DNA from: Fibrobacter sp. UBA4297
Lineage (GTDB): Bacteria; Fibrobacterota; Fibrobacteria; Fibrobacterales; Fibrobacteraceae
NCBI RefSeq assembly: GCF_002394865.1
Contig: NZ_DGUZ01000008.1
Location: 47,294 to 96,851 of the forward strand
DNA: 49,558 bases
Direction: 5' to 3'
The translations under genes were made by a program, and so were the position numbers. This document shows positions 1 to 8,089 of the stretch, in pieces (position 1 is the first letter of the stretch; every line of letters begins with the position of its first letter). The notes below the pieces were generated by a model. It worked only from the letters and a program-made list of their open reading frames with translations. It was not told the DNA's origin and did not search any database.

Positions 1-828
1 CAGCCGGACCTCTTCTCCATGTTCCACGCCCTCAAGGGTACGGAATACAAGCTCGCCCTCGGTGAAGACAGCATCGTCGACGATCACATTCCGGAACTCA
101 TGGAAGCAAACAACGTCGCTGTTGAATGCCTCAAGGACTACAACTTCCCGCCTGAAGCACGTCAGATCACGACCGACGTTATCTTCAGCCCGATGCCGGG
201 TGGCGCTCTCACGGCCAACACGCTCATGATGCGCGAAACCAAGACCTTCCACCTCTTCCCGAAGGTTATCGAAAACATGAGTGAATGCGTCCGCCGCGGT
301 GGTTTCGCATCCTCTGTGACGCCGGTTTCTCAGTTCTACTTCCAGCAGGCTTACATGAACACCTTGAACCAGGCTGCAGGCCGCGGTACTTGGTTCAAGA
401 TGACCGAAGGCTACGGCAAGATGCTCCTCGGTTACCAGGGCAAGACTCCTTGCGAACCGGATCCGGAACTCGTGAAGATTGCTGCCGACCAGTTCAACAT
501 GAAGCCGTTCAAGGAAGCCTATCCGGGCGTCCAGTGCGCAGAAGAAATCCTCGAACCGGGCATTCCGAAGGCCAAGGCTCTCCTCGAAGAAAATGGTCTG
601 CCGGTTACCGACGAAACCATCTTCATCACGGGCTGCCTCCAGACGAAGGCTGGCAACAAGGGTATCGAATTCCTCAAGGGCAACCGCCACATTGGCGTTC
701 CCAAGAAGGACCCGAACGCAGCACCTGCTGTCGACACCAAGAACATGAAGGCTGGCGCTGCAAGCACCTACCGCATCGCCCTCGGCAACCAGAGCTGGGA
801 CGTTCAGGTTCAGACCCTCAGCAAGTAA
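1..828 (+). CDS. Carboxyltransferase subunit (pyruvate carboxylase subunit B / oxaloacetate decarboxylase alpha type), 5' end missing
   Basis: The reading frame is open from base 1, so the gene starts before the window; about 275 C-terminal residues are present. The sequence matches the conserved carboxylase domain that follows the TIM barrel in the PycB/OadA family, with stretches such as SPMPGGALTAN and KMTEGYGKMLLGYQGKTP. These enzymes move a carboxyl group between carboxybiotin and pyruvate/oxaloacetate. The protein ends with TYRIALGNQSWDVQV, which resembles only the first strands of a biotinyl domain. No AMKM-type biotinylation site follows, so the biotin carrier is probably a separate subunit. 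A strong terminator follows 40 bases after the stop. The family is well supported; which enzyme of the family it is cannot be decided from this fragment. Confidence 0.85.
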   Translation, partial: QPDLFSMFHALKGTEYKLALGEDSIVDDHIPELMEANNVAVECLKDYNFPPEARQITTDVIFSPMPGGALTANTLMMRETKTFHLFPKVIENMSECVRRGGFASSVTPVSQFYFQQAYMNTLNQAAGRGTWFKMTEGYGKMLLGYQGKTPCEPDPELVKIAADQFNMKPFKEAYPGVQCAEEILEPGIPKAKALLEENGLPVTDETIFITGCLQTKAGNKGIEFLKGNRHIGVPKKDPNAAPAVDTKNMKAGAASTYRIALGNQSWDVQVQTLSK

Positions 829-867
829 GCTTTCGCGAAAGTCAAAAGACTTCGCCCCAAGCACTGA

Positions 868-901
868 AAAGGCTTCGAGCATCCGCTCGAAGCCTTTTTT
901 A
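868..901 (+). terminator. Rho-independent terminator of the carboxyltransferase gene
   Basis: An 11-base stem (aggcttcgagc / gctcgaagcct) with loop atcc is followed directly by a run of T. It lies 40 bases after the stop codon. The A-rich left side may also give weak termination of leftward transcription. Confidence 0.9.
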
Positions 902-956
902 CACCATTCAAACAAAGCTCACAAACCAGCCGAAGGGAGCATTTTCTCTCTACAGA

Positions 957-1721
957 CTAGAAGCTAAACGTCTTGCCGAAGTTCACACCGAAGCCGACTT
1001 TGTCAGCAGCAAAGACGCCACCATGGAATCCGGAAGGATGATAGTAATTCAGCATCACGCCGATGTTCAATGTCTTGAGCCACATGAAATCTGTATTGAG
1101 CGCAATTACACCATTTTGTCCGAGCCTAGCTCCAACGCGCGCCGAAGAATAAAGTTTGACACCATAACCTTCATCGTCGTTATCTGCAAGACTCTTTCCA
1201 AGATAGTCACGCATATCGTCAAAATCGCCACCACCTTCAAAAATTTGGACGCCGAAGCCAAGGCCCAAAATAACAGGACCTACGTTAAAGTCAGCGCCCA
1301 ATGCGATGCGTTCCTGCAAGCTCCAAAATGAATATTTTTCCTTTCCAGCCTTACTTCCCAGCCAGACGAGGTAGCCGTCATTGCACTTGCTCGCTTCAGT
1401 GCAGTCAAACGAAGCCTGCCCGCCCTTGCCACCAAAGGCTGCTTCCACGTAGAATGGATTCGAGAATCCAAACGGCCTGTAATTCAAGGCCGCCGTTCCA
1501 CCTGCAGCAAACCCATCATCAATACTACGGCCAAACATTTTAGCGCCGCCAAAAGCATCGACAGACAAGGTCATAGAAGAGGAATCCCCGTTAACAGCGA
1601 GTCTCGGCTGGTGAGCGACAATCATCTGAGAAGCGCCCATCGAGCTTAAGTGTGGATTAATACAGCCACACAAAGTCAAAAAAGCCACAGATATAATACT
1701 GAAAAGAATTGATTTTTTCAT
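957..1721 (-). CDS. Predicted outer-membrane-associated lipoprotein of unknown function
   Basis: From the start at 1721 the protein is 254 residues. It begins MKKSIL, has a hydrophobic stretch and a lipobox ending LCGC, so it should be lipidated at about residue 20. The mature part is rich in Gly and alternating hydrophobic residues (GPVILGLGFGVQIFEGGG, VGFGVNFGKTFSF), ending in Phe. This suggests a small beta-barrel or barrel-like outer-membrane protein. Two starts are possible: an ATG at 1736 with AAAGGAG ten bases ahead, and an ATG at 1721 with AAGGAG six bases ahead. The second gives the more typical signal peptide and better spacing. I do not recognise the family. It is the last of the leftward envelope genes before the carboxyltransferase terminator. 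Confidence 0.75.
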   Translation of the reverse strand: MKKSILFSIISVAFLTLCGCINPHLSSMGASQMIVAHQPRLAVNGDSSSMTLSVDAFGGAKMFGRSIDDGFAAGGTAALNYRPFGFSNPFYVEAAFGGKGGQASFDCTEASKCNDGYLVWLGSKAGKEKYSFWSLQERIALGADFNVGPVILGLGFGVQIFEGGGDFDDMRDYLGKSLADNDDEGYGVKLYSSARVGARLGQNGVIALNTDFMWLKTLNIGVMLNYYHPSGFHGGVFAADKVGFGVNFGKTFSF

Positions 1722-1789
1722 TTTGTTCTCCTTCATGTTTTCAATGCTCCTTTAATATACCATAAAACGTCCATTACAACAAGGTGCCG

Positions 1790-4279
1790 TCACTGCAACG
1801 TAATTGATTTGACAACACAGCGTTCATTGGGCACAACAGACTGCAAATTCAAGCGGCGAGCGGACTTTGAGCCATGCGGAGTAACATCCGTATCTATAAT
1901 TTCACTCAAAGGTAAAATTTTACGTACAAATCCATTTTGCAATCTACCGTTATCAAGGTTCGCGTCGGTCAACTTTTTCGAGTCAAAATAGGCAATCGTC
2001 CGCTGGCATGTTCCCGGCCAATAATCCACAACAAGATTGCTGTAATCGTCCATCGAAACAGCATTCCCAAAGTCAAAATGAACACCACGACGAGCCTTGT
2101 CAAACGCAAACTCAAGACCTGCCCCCAGTTCATCCACGTAAGGTGTTCCACGAACTTCATTCGTCCACGGGAAAAACTCATAACGTCCCGGATAAATGCT
2201 TGCAGAGCCTATATTTGGCGGGACCATCTGGTCACTTTGCGTGTTCAAGATGAGGGACACGTCTGACACAGTCACATCGCCACCATCCGAATTCAGCACT
2301 AGACGGAACCAGTGCATTCCGTTAAGCGCGCCATCATTGGCAGGCATCTGCCAACGCAACGTATGCTTTTTGCCATCGACAGGGACAGAATATTCATTCA
2401 ACTGCAAATGTCCGGAACAACCCTTCAGGCGGCACACAAGAAGTTCGGCCTTCATCCAGTTGCCCTTCGGATTATCAACCTTGACACTCACTTCAAATGA
2501 AGTATTCGGCTGGATGTTTTCACCATAGTTCCAAGTAGCGACCTTCTTCCAGCCAGCCGGAACGCTAAACTTCACAGAAGTTTCTCGCTCAGTCGCATCG
2601 ATATTGTAGTCGTATCGCGCATAGGCAAACGGCACCTTTCTATAAAGCCCCACATTATTGATAATGTCCGGCATCTTGGAAGCATCCATACATGATGTAT
2701 TCGGTGCAAAATATCCGATAAGCTTCGGATTTCGGAACTGCCCTAATTCATAATCGTAATCATGCTTCGCAACCTCGCACAAGATGCGCCACAAATCATA
2801 CTTCATGCCATCAAGCACGGACTTTCCCACCGTTGATTCTAAAGGCAACTCGATATGGCGACCGCTTATGGCTTCTGCATAGCGCGGGTGAGACGGATCT
2901 ACCGCAAAAGCAGCCGTTGCAGTACTCCTATTCCCCGGATTTTCAAACGGGAATCCAACGGAAGACTGCGTAAAGCCACAATCTGAACGAATCGCCAAGT
3001 CTCCATTGCACTTCATGTCCATAGCGCTAACAGTCGGGATGAACGTACTACGGTCCTGCGTCAGCTCATCCGCACCCCAATATGTATTCAGCTTAATACT
3101 GAAAAGGAACACTTTTTCTTTCATGTTCGTGGGCATAGCATCATAAAAGCCTTCACGAAGTGAATTGTAGATAGTCGCCGCAAACGGATATGTTGAGCCT
3201 TGAATAAAGTCATACTTGGACACGCCCTTGTAATCGTCAAGCACAGCGTCATCCGTCGTCTCCTTTTTACGATTACGAGCAACCGTACCATTATTTTCAG
3301 AATAGTGCATACGGCTTACTGCAGATCCCAGCGTAAGTGGTCCCTTTTCAACATGGCGCTCCAAGTGGTAATAATTATTCTTGTGCTCAGGGCTAAAGCC
3401 CTTCAACTGTCCTTGAGAAACAAGCACTGTCGGGAATCCCTTATATTCAGCGGCCTTGCGGTAATCTTCAAAAAGGAACCTCCCCTTCGTATTCACATCA
3501 GACTTGCACGAAGCCCCATCGCACTTGTTTTCGTAAACAAGCAAATCCGCCGCCCCCTTCGAAAGCAAAATATCCTTAAACATTTGCGCCGACGACGAGC
3601 CGTTATTGGCCCAAAAGGCAACCGTATTGAAAAGGCCCATCGGCATAACAGCGCCCTGATGCGGAGAATCCAGCGACGAGAACAAGCGAATCGGAGCATC
3701 AATGGACCCACGATGCGTATCGTACAGGTAAGCTCCATAGCGTCCAATAACGCCGCCCTGGCTAATCCCCATCACGACAAAGCCATCTTCTCTCGCCCCA
3801 GGAAACGGCAAATACCGGTTATGGTTCAAGAACGAAAACAGTTGGCTCAGTACCTTGGAGTTTTCCTGAAGCGACGTCCTAACCGTTTCCGTGAACTGCA
3901 CCAAGATTGGCGTATATCCTAGATTCTTAAGCAGAACCGGGAGCCACACCTGATTGATTTCATTATGCAAGTCGGTCAAAGTCTTCTTTTCTACAGGGTC
4001 TAGGTTGATCCCATCAATAATCAAGAACGGGCGTTCCAGATAGATTCCAGTCGTCGAGCTTTCATCTGCAGGAGCATCGATTATGCGGATTCGAACGGAT
4101 TCTACTTTACCCGAACACGGGTTTCCATCATTATCAAACCCAACCGGGCCCAAGAGCATCTTGCCATACTCCATACAAAGTCTATCCGCATCGTTTACAA
4201 AGAACGAATAATCCTTATATGCGGCCATAACATTAGACGAAAAAAATGCCAAAAGGGCAAGCCACAATAAACGCATCAT
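1790..4279 (-). CDS. Secreted alpha/beta-hydrolase, lipase-like, with C-terminal beta-sandwich-type modules
   Basis: 829 residues with a signal peptide (hydrophobic residues 3-20, probable cleavage after NVMAA). Residues 85-215 look like a lipase core: a strand and oxyanion region at FLIIDGINLD, the nucleophile elbow GISQGG with Ser173, and SSLDSPHQGA, a segment seen in PGAP1- and triacylglycerol-lipase-like hydrolases. Roughly residues 590-829 hold two beta-rich regions resembling carbohydrate- or surface-binding modules. The start codon overlaps the upstream stop (TAATG) and has GGAGG seven bases ahead inside the upstream gene, so the two genes are translationally coupled. Substrate is unknown; an esterase acting on plant cell-wall or lipid esters is possible. 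It is far longer than ordinary lipases because of the C-terminal part. Confidence 0.72.
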   Translation of the reverse strand: MMRLLWLALLAFFSSNVMAAYKDYSFFVNDADRLCMEYGKMLLGPVGFDNDGNPCSGKVESVRIRIIDAPADESSTTGIYLERPFLIIDGINLDPVEKKTLTDLHNEINQVWLPVLLKNLGYTPILVQFTETVRTSLQENSKVLSQLFSFLNHNRYLPFPGAREDGFVVMGISQGGVIGRYGAYLYDTHRGSIDAPIRLFSSLDSPHQGAVMPMGLFNTVAFWANNGSSSAQMFKDILLSKGAADLLVYENKCDGASCKSDVNTKGRFLFEDYRKAAEYKGFPTVLVSQGQLKGFSPEHKNNYYHLERHVEKGPLTLGSAVSRMHYSENNGTVARNRKKETTDDAVLDDYKGVSKYDFIQGSTYPFAATIYNSLREGFYDAMPTNMKEKVFLFSIKLNTYWGADELTQDRSTFIPTVSAMDMKCNGDLAIRSDCGFTQSSVGFPFENPGNRSTATAAFAVDPSHPRYAEAISGRHIELPLESTVGKSVLDGMKYDLWRILCEVAKHDYDYELGQFRNPKLIGYFAPNTSCMDASKMPDIINNVGLYRKVPFAYARYDYNIDATERETSVKFSVPAGWKKVATWNYGENIQPNTSFEVSVKVDNPKGNWMKAELLVCRLKGCSGHLQLNEYSVPVDGKKHTLRWQMPANDGALNGMHWFRLVLNSDGGDVTVSDVSLILNTQSDQMVPPNIGSASIYPGRYEFFPWTNEVRGTPYVDELGAGLEFAFDKARRGVHFDFGNAVSMDDYSNLVVDYWPGTCQRTIAYFDSKKLTDANLDNGRLQNGFVRKILPLSEIIDTDVTPHGSKSARRLNLQSVVPNERCVVKSITLQ

Positions 4280-5550
4280 TATTTTACCTCCACAAAGAGT
4301 TTCTGTTCAACATTTCGTCCATCGCTTTTCAACTTGACGACAATAACCTGCAACCCCGATGACGGGAACTCAAGCTCCAGCCGTTCTTTTGGCGCAATCG
4401 GTTTACACGTTCCTGAAACGCATACAGAAATGGAGGGCAATTCACGCTGCTTTGTCACAACAAAATACGGGTCTAGCACGATGCTTATCTTAGAGCCACG
4501 TACAAACGATGTCGGAAGTCCAGCTGTAAGCAAATGCGCATTTTCATTTCGCATGGTCGCACATTCAGAATCGGCGCACATAGTGTATTCATATTCCAAA
4601 TCCGCAACAAGCAAAGGAATAACCGTATAATCAGACCGTGCGGCGATTGCCTCCGCTTCGAAATAAAGCTGTTTCGGATTTGCCACGATGTTTTCGCGCA
4701 GCCTGTTACGAACAACAGTGTACAAATTATCATACCATGCCAACCGCGATTTTTTAGCCGTCATTTCAGTAGCGCCAATGCTGTTCGCAATTTTCAAGTG
4801 ATCCAGCATGCCCACAATAAAATCCGCATCCGTTGTCGACGCAAGAGCGTTTCTCTTTTGCGCCGAATAAGCGGCACTGAATTCCGGTTCCAACGCAGGC
4901 AAAAGTCGCGGTTCACGATTCGCTGACCATGATTCCGTATTGGGAAATTCATACGTCCACGGTCCCTCCGCAACAAATTCAGAAGATGACGATTCCGAGC
5001 TTCCAGAACTTTTCACACAGCTAAACCCAATATCGTCAATAAAGAGAGTCGTATACTGGTTTTGCGGCACCTGGAAAAGTCCAATACCGATATTCGCGAC
5101 ATCAAATATGCCGTTCACGCCCAAATTTGCAAGCGGGATATCCAATGATTGCGTTTTATTCGCCGTCAAGTTCACGTAGTAGACGCGACTCTCCGACGAA
5201 CTTTCCTTCAGCCAGACACCGAACTTTGCATTCTGTGTAGCACGGACTTTCAGCCGCAGCGCACCTCCTTCAACCCGCACCGGAAACGACGGGAACGAAA
5301 GCAATCCCTTCCAGTCACCCTCTACATTTTTAATGCCAGAAAGACGGATGTACGGAGCTTCCATTCCATCGAAATTTCCCCAGTTCGCCTTCCACTCCGG
5401 CGACTCCGGGAACGTCCTCCCCGCTTCAACCATTTGACCATTATCGCTACCGTCAGTGTACAGCGCGACGCCCTTACATTCATCGGCAAAGCCTTCAAGA
5501 GCAAACATCGCTCCCGCCAAGGCAATACCCTTAAACATCCTACAAATCAT
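4279..5550 (-). CDS. Secreted protein with a galactose-binding-like N-terminal domain and a Ser-rich linker
   Basis: 423 residues with a signal peptide (MFKGIALAGAMFALEGFAD). About residues 30-180 form a beta-sandwich-like domain with the LRLKVRA...FGVWLKES and TTLFIDDIGFSC pattern seen in carbohydrate-binding and CIA30-like domains. A linker SSGSSESSSSE near residues 182-192 separates it from an alpha-helical C-terminal half of unknown function. Ser-rich linkers of this kind are common in Fibrobacter secreted enzymes. The start has AGGA six bases ahead. It is the first gene of a two-gene operon and its stop overlaps the lipase-like gene's start by one base, so the two products probably act together at the surface. 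No catalytic motif was recognised. Confidence 0.68.
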   Translation of the reverse strand: MICRMFKGIALAGAMFALEGFADECKGVALYTDGSDNGQMVEAGRTFPESPEWKANWGNFDGMEAPYIRLSGIKNVEGDWKGLLSFPSFPVRVEGGALRLKVRATQNAKFGVWLKESSSESRVYYVNLTANKTQSLDIPLANLGVNGIFDVANIGIGLFQVPQNQYTTLFIDDIGFSCVKSSGSSESSSSEFVAEGPWTYEFPNTESWSANREPRLLPALEPEFSAAYSAQKRNALASTTDADFIVGMLDHLKIANSIGATEMTAKKSRLAWYDNLYTVVRNRLRENIVANPKQLYFEAEAIAARSDYTVIPLLVADLEYEYTMCADSECATMRNENAHLLTAGLPTSFVRGSKISIVLDPYFVVTKQRELPSISVCVSGTCKPIAPKERLELEFPSSGLQVIVVKLKSDGRNVEQKLFVEVK

Positions 5551-5645
5551 AGGATTTCCTTTATATTGACTTTGAGAATAAACAGGCCTATTCAGCCGTA
5601 ACGGATTTATTTAACGATGTAAGGAATGAATATAAATAATGATAT

Positions 5646-5674
5646 AGCAAAACGCCCCGACTAAATCGAAGCGT
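5646..5674 (-). terminator. Probable terminator of the histidine kinase gene
   Basis: Reading leftward, a nine-pair stem with two G-T pairs (ACGCTTCGA / TCGGGGCGT) is followed by TTTTG. It lies about 50 bases after the kinase stop codon. Confidence 0.5.
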
Positions 5675-5726
5675 CAAATAAACTACAATATTTTTTTTAT
5701 TGTGTAAAGGGGTCCGCTAAAAAATT

Positions 5727-6986
5727 TTATGAATTTTCTTTTTTCAGGTGAATGGTCAAATCACTTATATATACATCATCGACAATATTCACAGAGTACT
5801 CGTATGCTCCCGAGTAAATCATGTCCAGGCGCTTTTCGAATGTCGAAAGCCCAAGTCCGCCATTTTTGCGGTTCGACTTCCGAGGAAAATTGGAATTTTC
5901 GGAGTGGAAGTGGACTTCGTCACCCGTTTGCGCTATCAAGACATGTGCAAAACTTTTTCCGTTCGGGTTCACACAATGCTTCATCGCATTTTCCATCAAA
6001 GGCATCATCAGCAACGGCTCTATCATCATGTTCGGATTATCAAGTTTTACATCAAAGACAAAATCAAAACTTTCATCGAGACGGAGCTTTTCCAAATCGG
6101 CGTACTTTTGCAAGATATCCACATCTTCTTGCAATGTAATGTACTTGTCCTTGACTTGGTACAACATCACACGCAAAAGTTGTGAAAGTTTGTTCATAGA
6201 ACTTTCGGCACGTTTCGGGTCAATTTGAATCAAAGCCGATATATTGTTCAAAGTATTGAAGAGAAAATGCGGGCTTAACTGATTTTTTAAAAAATCCAGT
6301 TCATACTGGAGGCCCATGCGTTTTTGCTCACGCAAAATAAAAGCTCGCATAATCTGACGAAGCGTCAGGTGGTAAAAGACGCAAATCAGGCAAACTAGGC
6401 TCACCAGCATTACAAAAGTTGCCACAGTACCAAAGCTAAAATGACCCTTAAGCGAAGAAAAGCAATAGGCATCAAAAAAATAAGAGACGCCATCGTCCGG
6501 AGTCCGTTCCATCACAAACAACATCACTTCACGCAAGAACAGCGTAGCAAACACCAAGACCGAGTTGCTAAGGAAATACAAGCCGTAACGTTTTTTAAAG
6601 ATACAAAGCGGGACCAAGTACCTCTGGTTCAGCATAAAGATAAGCAATGTACAAAGTAACGGAAAATAGAAAGTAAGGAGACCATTTAAATTGACGCTAG
6701 AGGCGTTTGAGGGGTCCATGATAAACACCAGCGGGAACAGAAGCATAAACAGCCAAATAAGGAGCGCCGGCAAAAAAAAGGGAATCGGGAACCGAATAAA
6801 TTCACGGTCGTCCTCCAGAATCTTACGAACCTTTTCTTCATTACGTTCAAAGTCCATCTCTTGCAAGACCGAGAGGAAGTTTCGCATTTTCTGGATAAAG
6901 CCAGCACTTTTTTCATTACAAAATGTAGAGCGATTGTCATTCATAGCAAAAAATGTAGTTATTTGACCACCTTTTTGACCAGTCAT
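5727..6986 (-). CDS. LytS/YehU-type sensor histidine kinase
   Basis: 419 residues. Four hydrophobic segments lie near residues 64-90, 102-120, 134-158 and 183-206, followed by the His_kinase (PF06580) signature NQLSPHFLFNTLNN with His240 as the expected phosphorylation site. A conserved Asn region (MPLMENAMKHCVNP) and an ATP-binding glycine motif (GGLGLSTFEKR) follow. Members of this family normally phosphorylate a LytTR-type response regulator, but none is encoded nearby, so this is an orphan kinase here. The start is uncertain: the ATG at 6986 lies inside the palindrome GTCATGAC and has no ribosome binding site; an ATG at 6944 is the alternative. It is divergent from rpoD. Confidence 0.88.
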   Translation of the reverse strand: MTGQKGGQITTFFAMNDNRSTFCNEKSAGFIQKMRNFLSVLQEMDFERNEEKVRKILEDDREFIRFPIPFFLPALLIWLFMLLFPLVFIMDPSNASSVNLNGLLTFYFPLLCTLLIFMLNQRYLVPLCIFKKRYGLYFLSNSVLVFATLFLREVMLFVMERTPDDGVSYFFDAYCFSSLKGHFSFGTVATFVMLVSLVCLICVFYHLTLRQIMRAFILREQKRMGLQYELDFLKNQLSPHFLFNTLNNISALIQIDPKRAESSMNKLSQLLRVMLYQVKDKYITLQEDVDILQKYADLEKLRLDESFDFVFDVKLDNPNMMIEPLLMMPLMENAMKHCVNPNGKSFAHVLIAQTGDEVHFHSENSNFPRKSNRKNGGLGLSTFEKRLDMIYSGAYEYSVNIVDDVYISDLTIHLKKENS

Positions 6987-7018
6987 GACAATTTCGTGAC
7001 AAAAATCACGATTTTTTT
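6961..7018. promoter_or_regulatory. Cluster of palindromes and direct repeats between the kinase and rpoD
   Basis: Two TTGACCA-type direct repeats 15 bases apart (6963-6969 and 6976-6982 region), the palindrome GTCATGAC at 6982-6989, and an inverted repeat TCGTGA (6994-6999) / TCACGA (7006-7011) followed by eight T. The last could act as a rightward terminator, but no rightward gene lies upstream, so an operator for the divergent genes is at least as likely. Confidence 0.4.
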
Positions 7019-7082
7019 TAACAAAAACTCAATTTAACTTTTGCACGCAGCATTCTAAGTAATGACACAAGGAACTTAAAAC

Positions 7083-7123
7083 GGAGGTAAATTTGAAAAT
7101 GTAAAAATGAGGAGGTCACCATG
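7083..7123 (+). promoter_or_regulatory. rpoD leader with two Shine-Dalgarno sequences and overlapping mini-ORFs
   Basis: A first GGAGG at 7083-7087 precedes TTG AAA ATG TAA (7093-7104). A second AGGAGG at 7110-7115 is the rpoD ribosome binding site. It also lies inside a five-codon frame ATG AGG AGG TCA CCA TGA (7107-7124) whose stop overlaps the rpoD start. Whether the mini-frames are translated is not known. Confidence 0.45.
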
Positions 7124-7972
7124 AAAACCCTTAACAATCGAGATCAAAAAGACATTTACATGCAATACCTGAACGACATTTCTCGTTACCCGTTGCTCAC
7201 AAGAGAACAGGAAACAGTATTGCTTAAGAAGTCCGCCGAAGGCAACAAGGCTGCCTTGGACATGTTGGTCAACTCCAACCTCCGCTTTGTCGTAAACATC
7301 GCTAACCTCTACAAGGGTCGCGGTCTCGACATCATGGAACTGATCAACGAAGGGAACATGGGACTCATTGAAGCGGCTCGCCGTTTTGACCGCTCCCTGA
7401 AAATCAAGTTTATCAGCTACGCCGTGTGGTGGATTCGCCAGAACATCACCCGCGCGCTCTCCGAAAAAGGCCGCATGATCCGCATTAGCGCCGAAAAGGA
7501 ACTGATGCTCCGCCGTTTCAACCGCCATGCCAAGGATGTCCAGCAGGTGATTGGCGGGACCTACACGGTCAACGCCCAGTCTCTCGAAGGTCTTTCCAAG
7601 TACAAGGCCGACGAAATCGAAAAGATTCTCATGATGGGCAATTCCACATCTTCGCTCGATACTCCGGTCAATGAAGACGGAGACGCAACGCTTGGCGATA
7701 CCATTTTCGATTCCGAGAGCCGCACCGATGAACTCGCCGACAACAACAACCGCGCCGAAGTGTTCGACAAGGTGATGGACAAAAACCTCTCTAACCAGGA
7801 AAAGGAAATCATCAAGCTCTATTACGGTTTCAAGATGGATTCCGACCTGAACCTGAAGGAAATCGCTCCGATGGTAGGTCTCTCCAAGGAACGCGTGCGC
7901 CAGCTCAAGGAAAACGCTTTGAACAAGCTCCGCGATGCCGAAGTTGAACGCCTCCTCTGCGAAGCTGCATAA
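7121..7972 (+). CDS. rpoD: Primary RNA polymerase sigma factor (RpoD/SigA type, short form)
   Basis: 283 residues with sigma-70 regions in order. Region 1.2 begins near MQYLNDISRYPLLT. Region 2 covers NLRFVVNIANLYKGRGLDIMELINEG and FISYAVWWIRQNITRAL (core binding and -10 recognition/melting). Region 3 follows, and region 4 contains the helix-turn-helix LKEIAPMVGLSKERVRQLKE for the -35 element. Region 1.1 and the long non-conserved region of the E. coli protein are missing, as in the short primary sigma factors of Bacteroidetes relatives. The ribosome binding site AGGAGG is five bases before the ATG. Transcription ends at a clear terminator. It could in principle be an alternative sigma factor of similar size, but the region 2 match is that of a housekeeping factor. 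Confidence 0.93.
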   Translation: MKTLNNRDQKDIYMQYLNDISRYPLLTREQETVLLKKSAEGNKAALDMLVNSNLRFVVNIANLYKGRGLDIMELINEGNMGLIEAARRFDRSLKIKFISYAVWWIRQNITRALSEKGRMIRISAEKELMLRRFNRHAKDVQQVIGGTYTVNAQSLEGLSKYKADEIEKILMMGNSTSSLDTPVNEDGDATLGDTIFDSESRTDELADNNNRAEVFDKVMDKNLSNQEKEIIKLYYGFKMDSDLNLKEIAPMVGLSKERVRQLKENALNKLRDAEVERLLCEAA

Positions 7973-8013
7973 CACTTTATTGCTCCTAACAAGTTTCATA
8001 CTCTCTCCTTTCG

Positions 8014-8046
8014 TAAAAAAACCGGCTATTCATAGCCGGTTTTTCC
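8014..8046 (+). terminator. Rho-independent terminator after rpoD
   Basis: Stem accggcta / tagccggt with loop ttca, flanked by A on the left and T on the right, 42 bases after the stop codon. The symmetric A and T runs make it possibly bidirectional. Confidence 0.9.
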
Positions 8047-8089
8047 TTATAAGGTGGTGATTTTTTATAGGAAATTGTATTTTTAGAGC

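Noticed and set aside
285..1331. 348-codon frame overlapping the carboxyltransferase and the lipoprotein
   Set aside because: It runs across a terminator and two real genes, and its product is rich in Arg and Pro without any recognisable domain.
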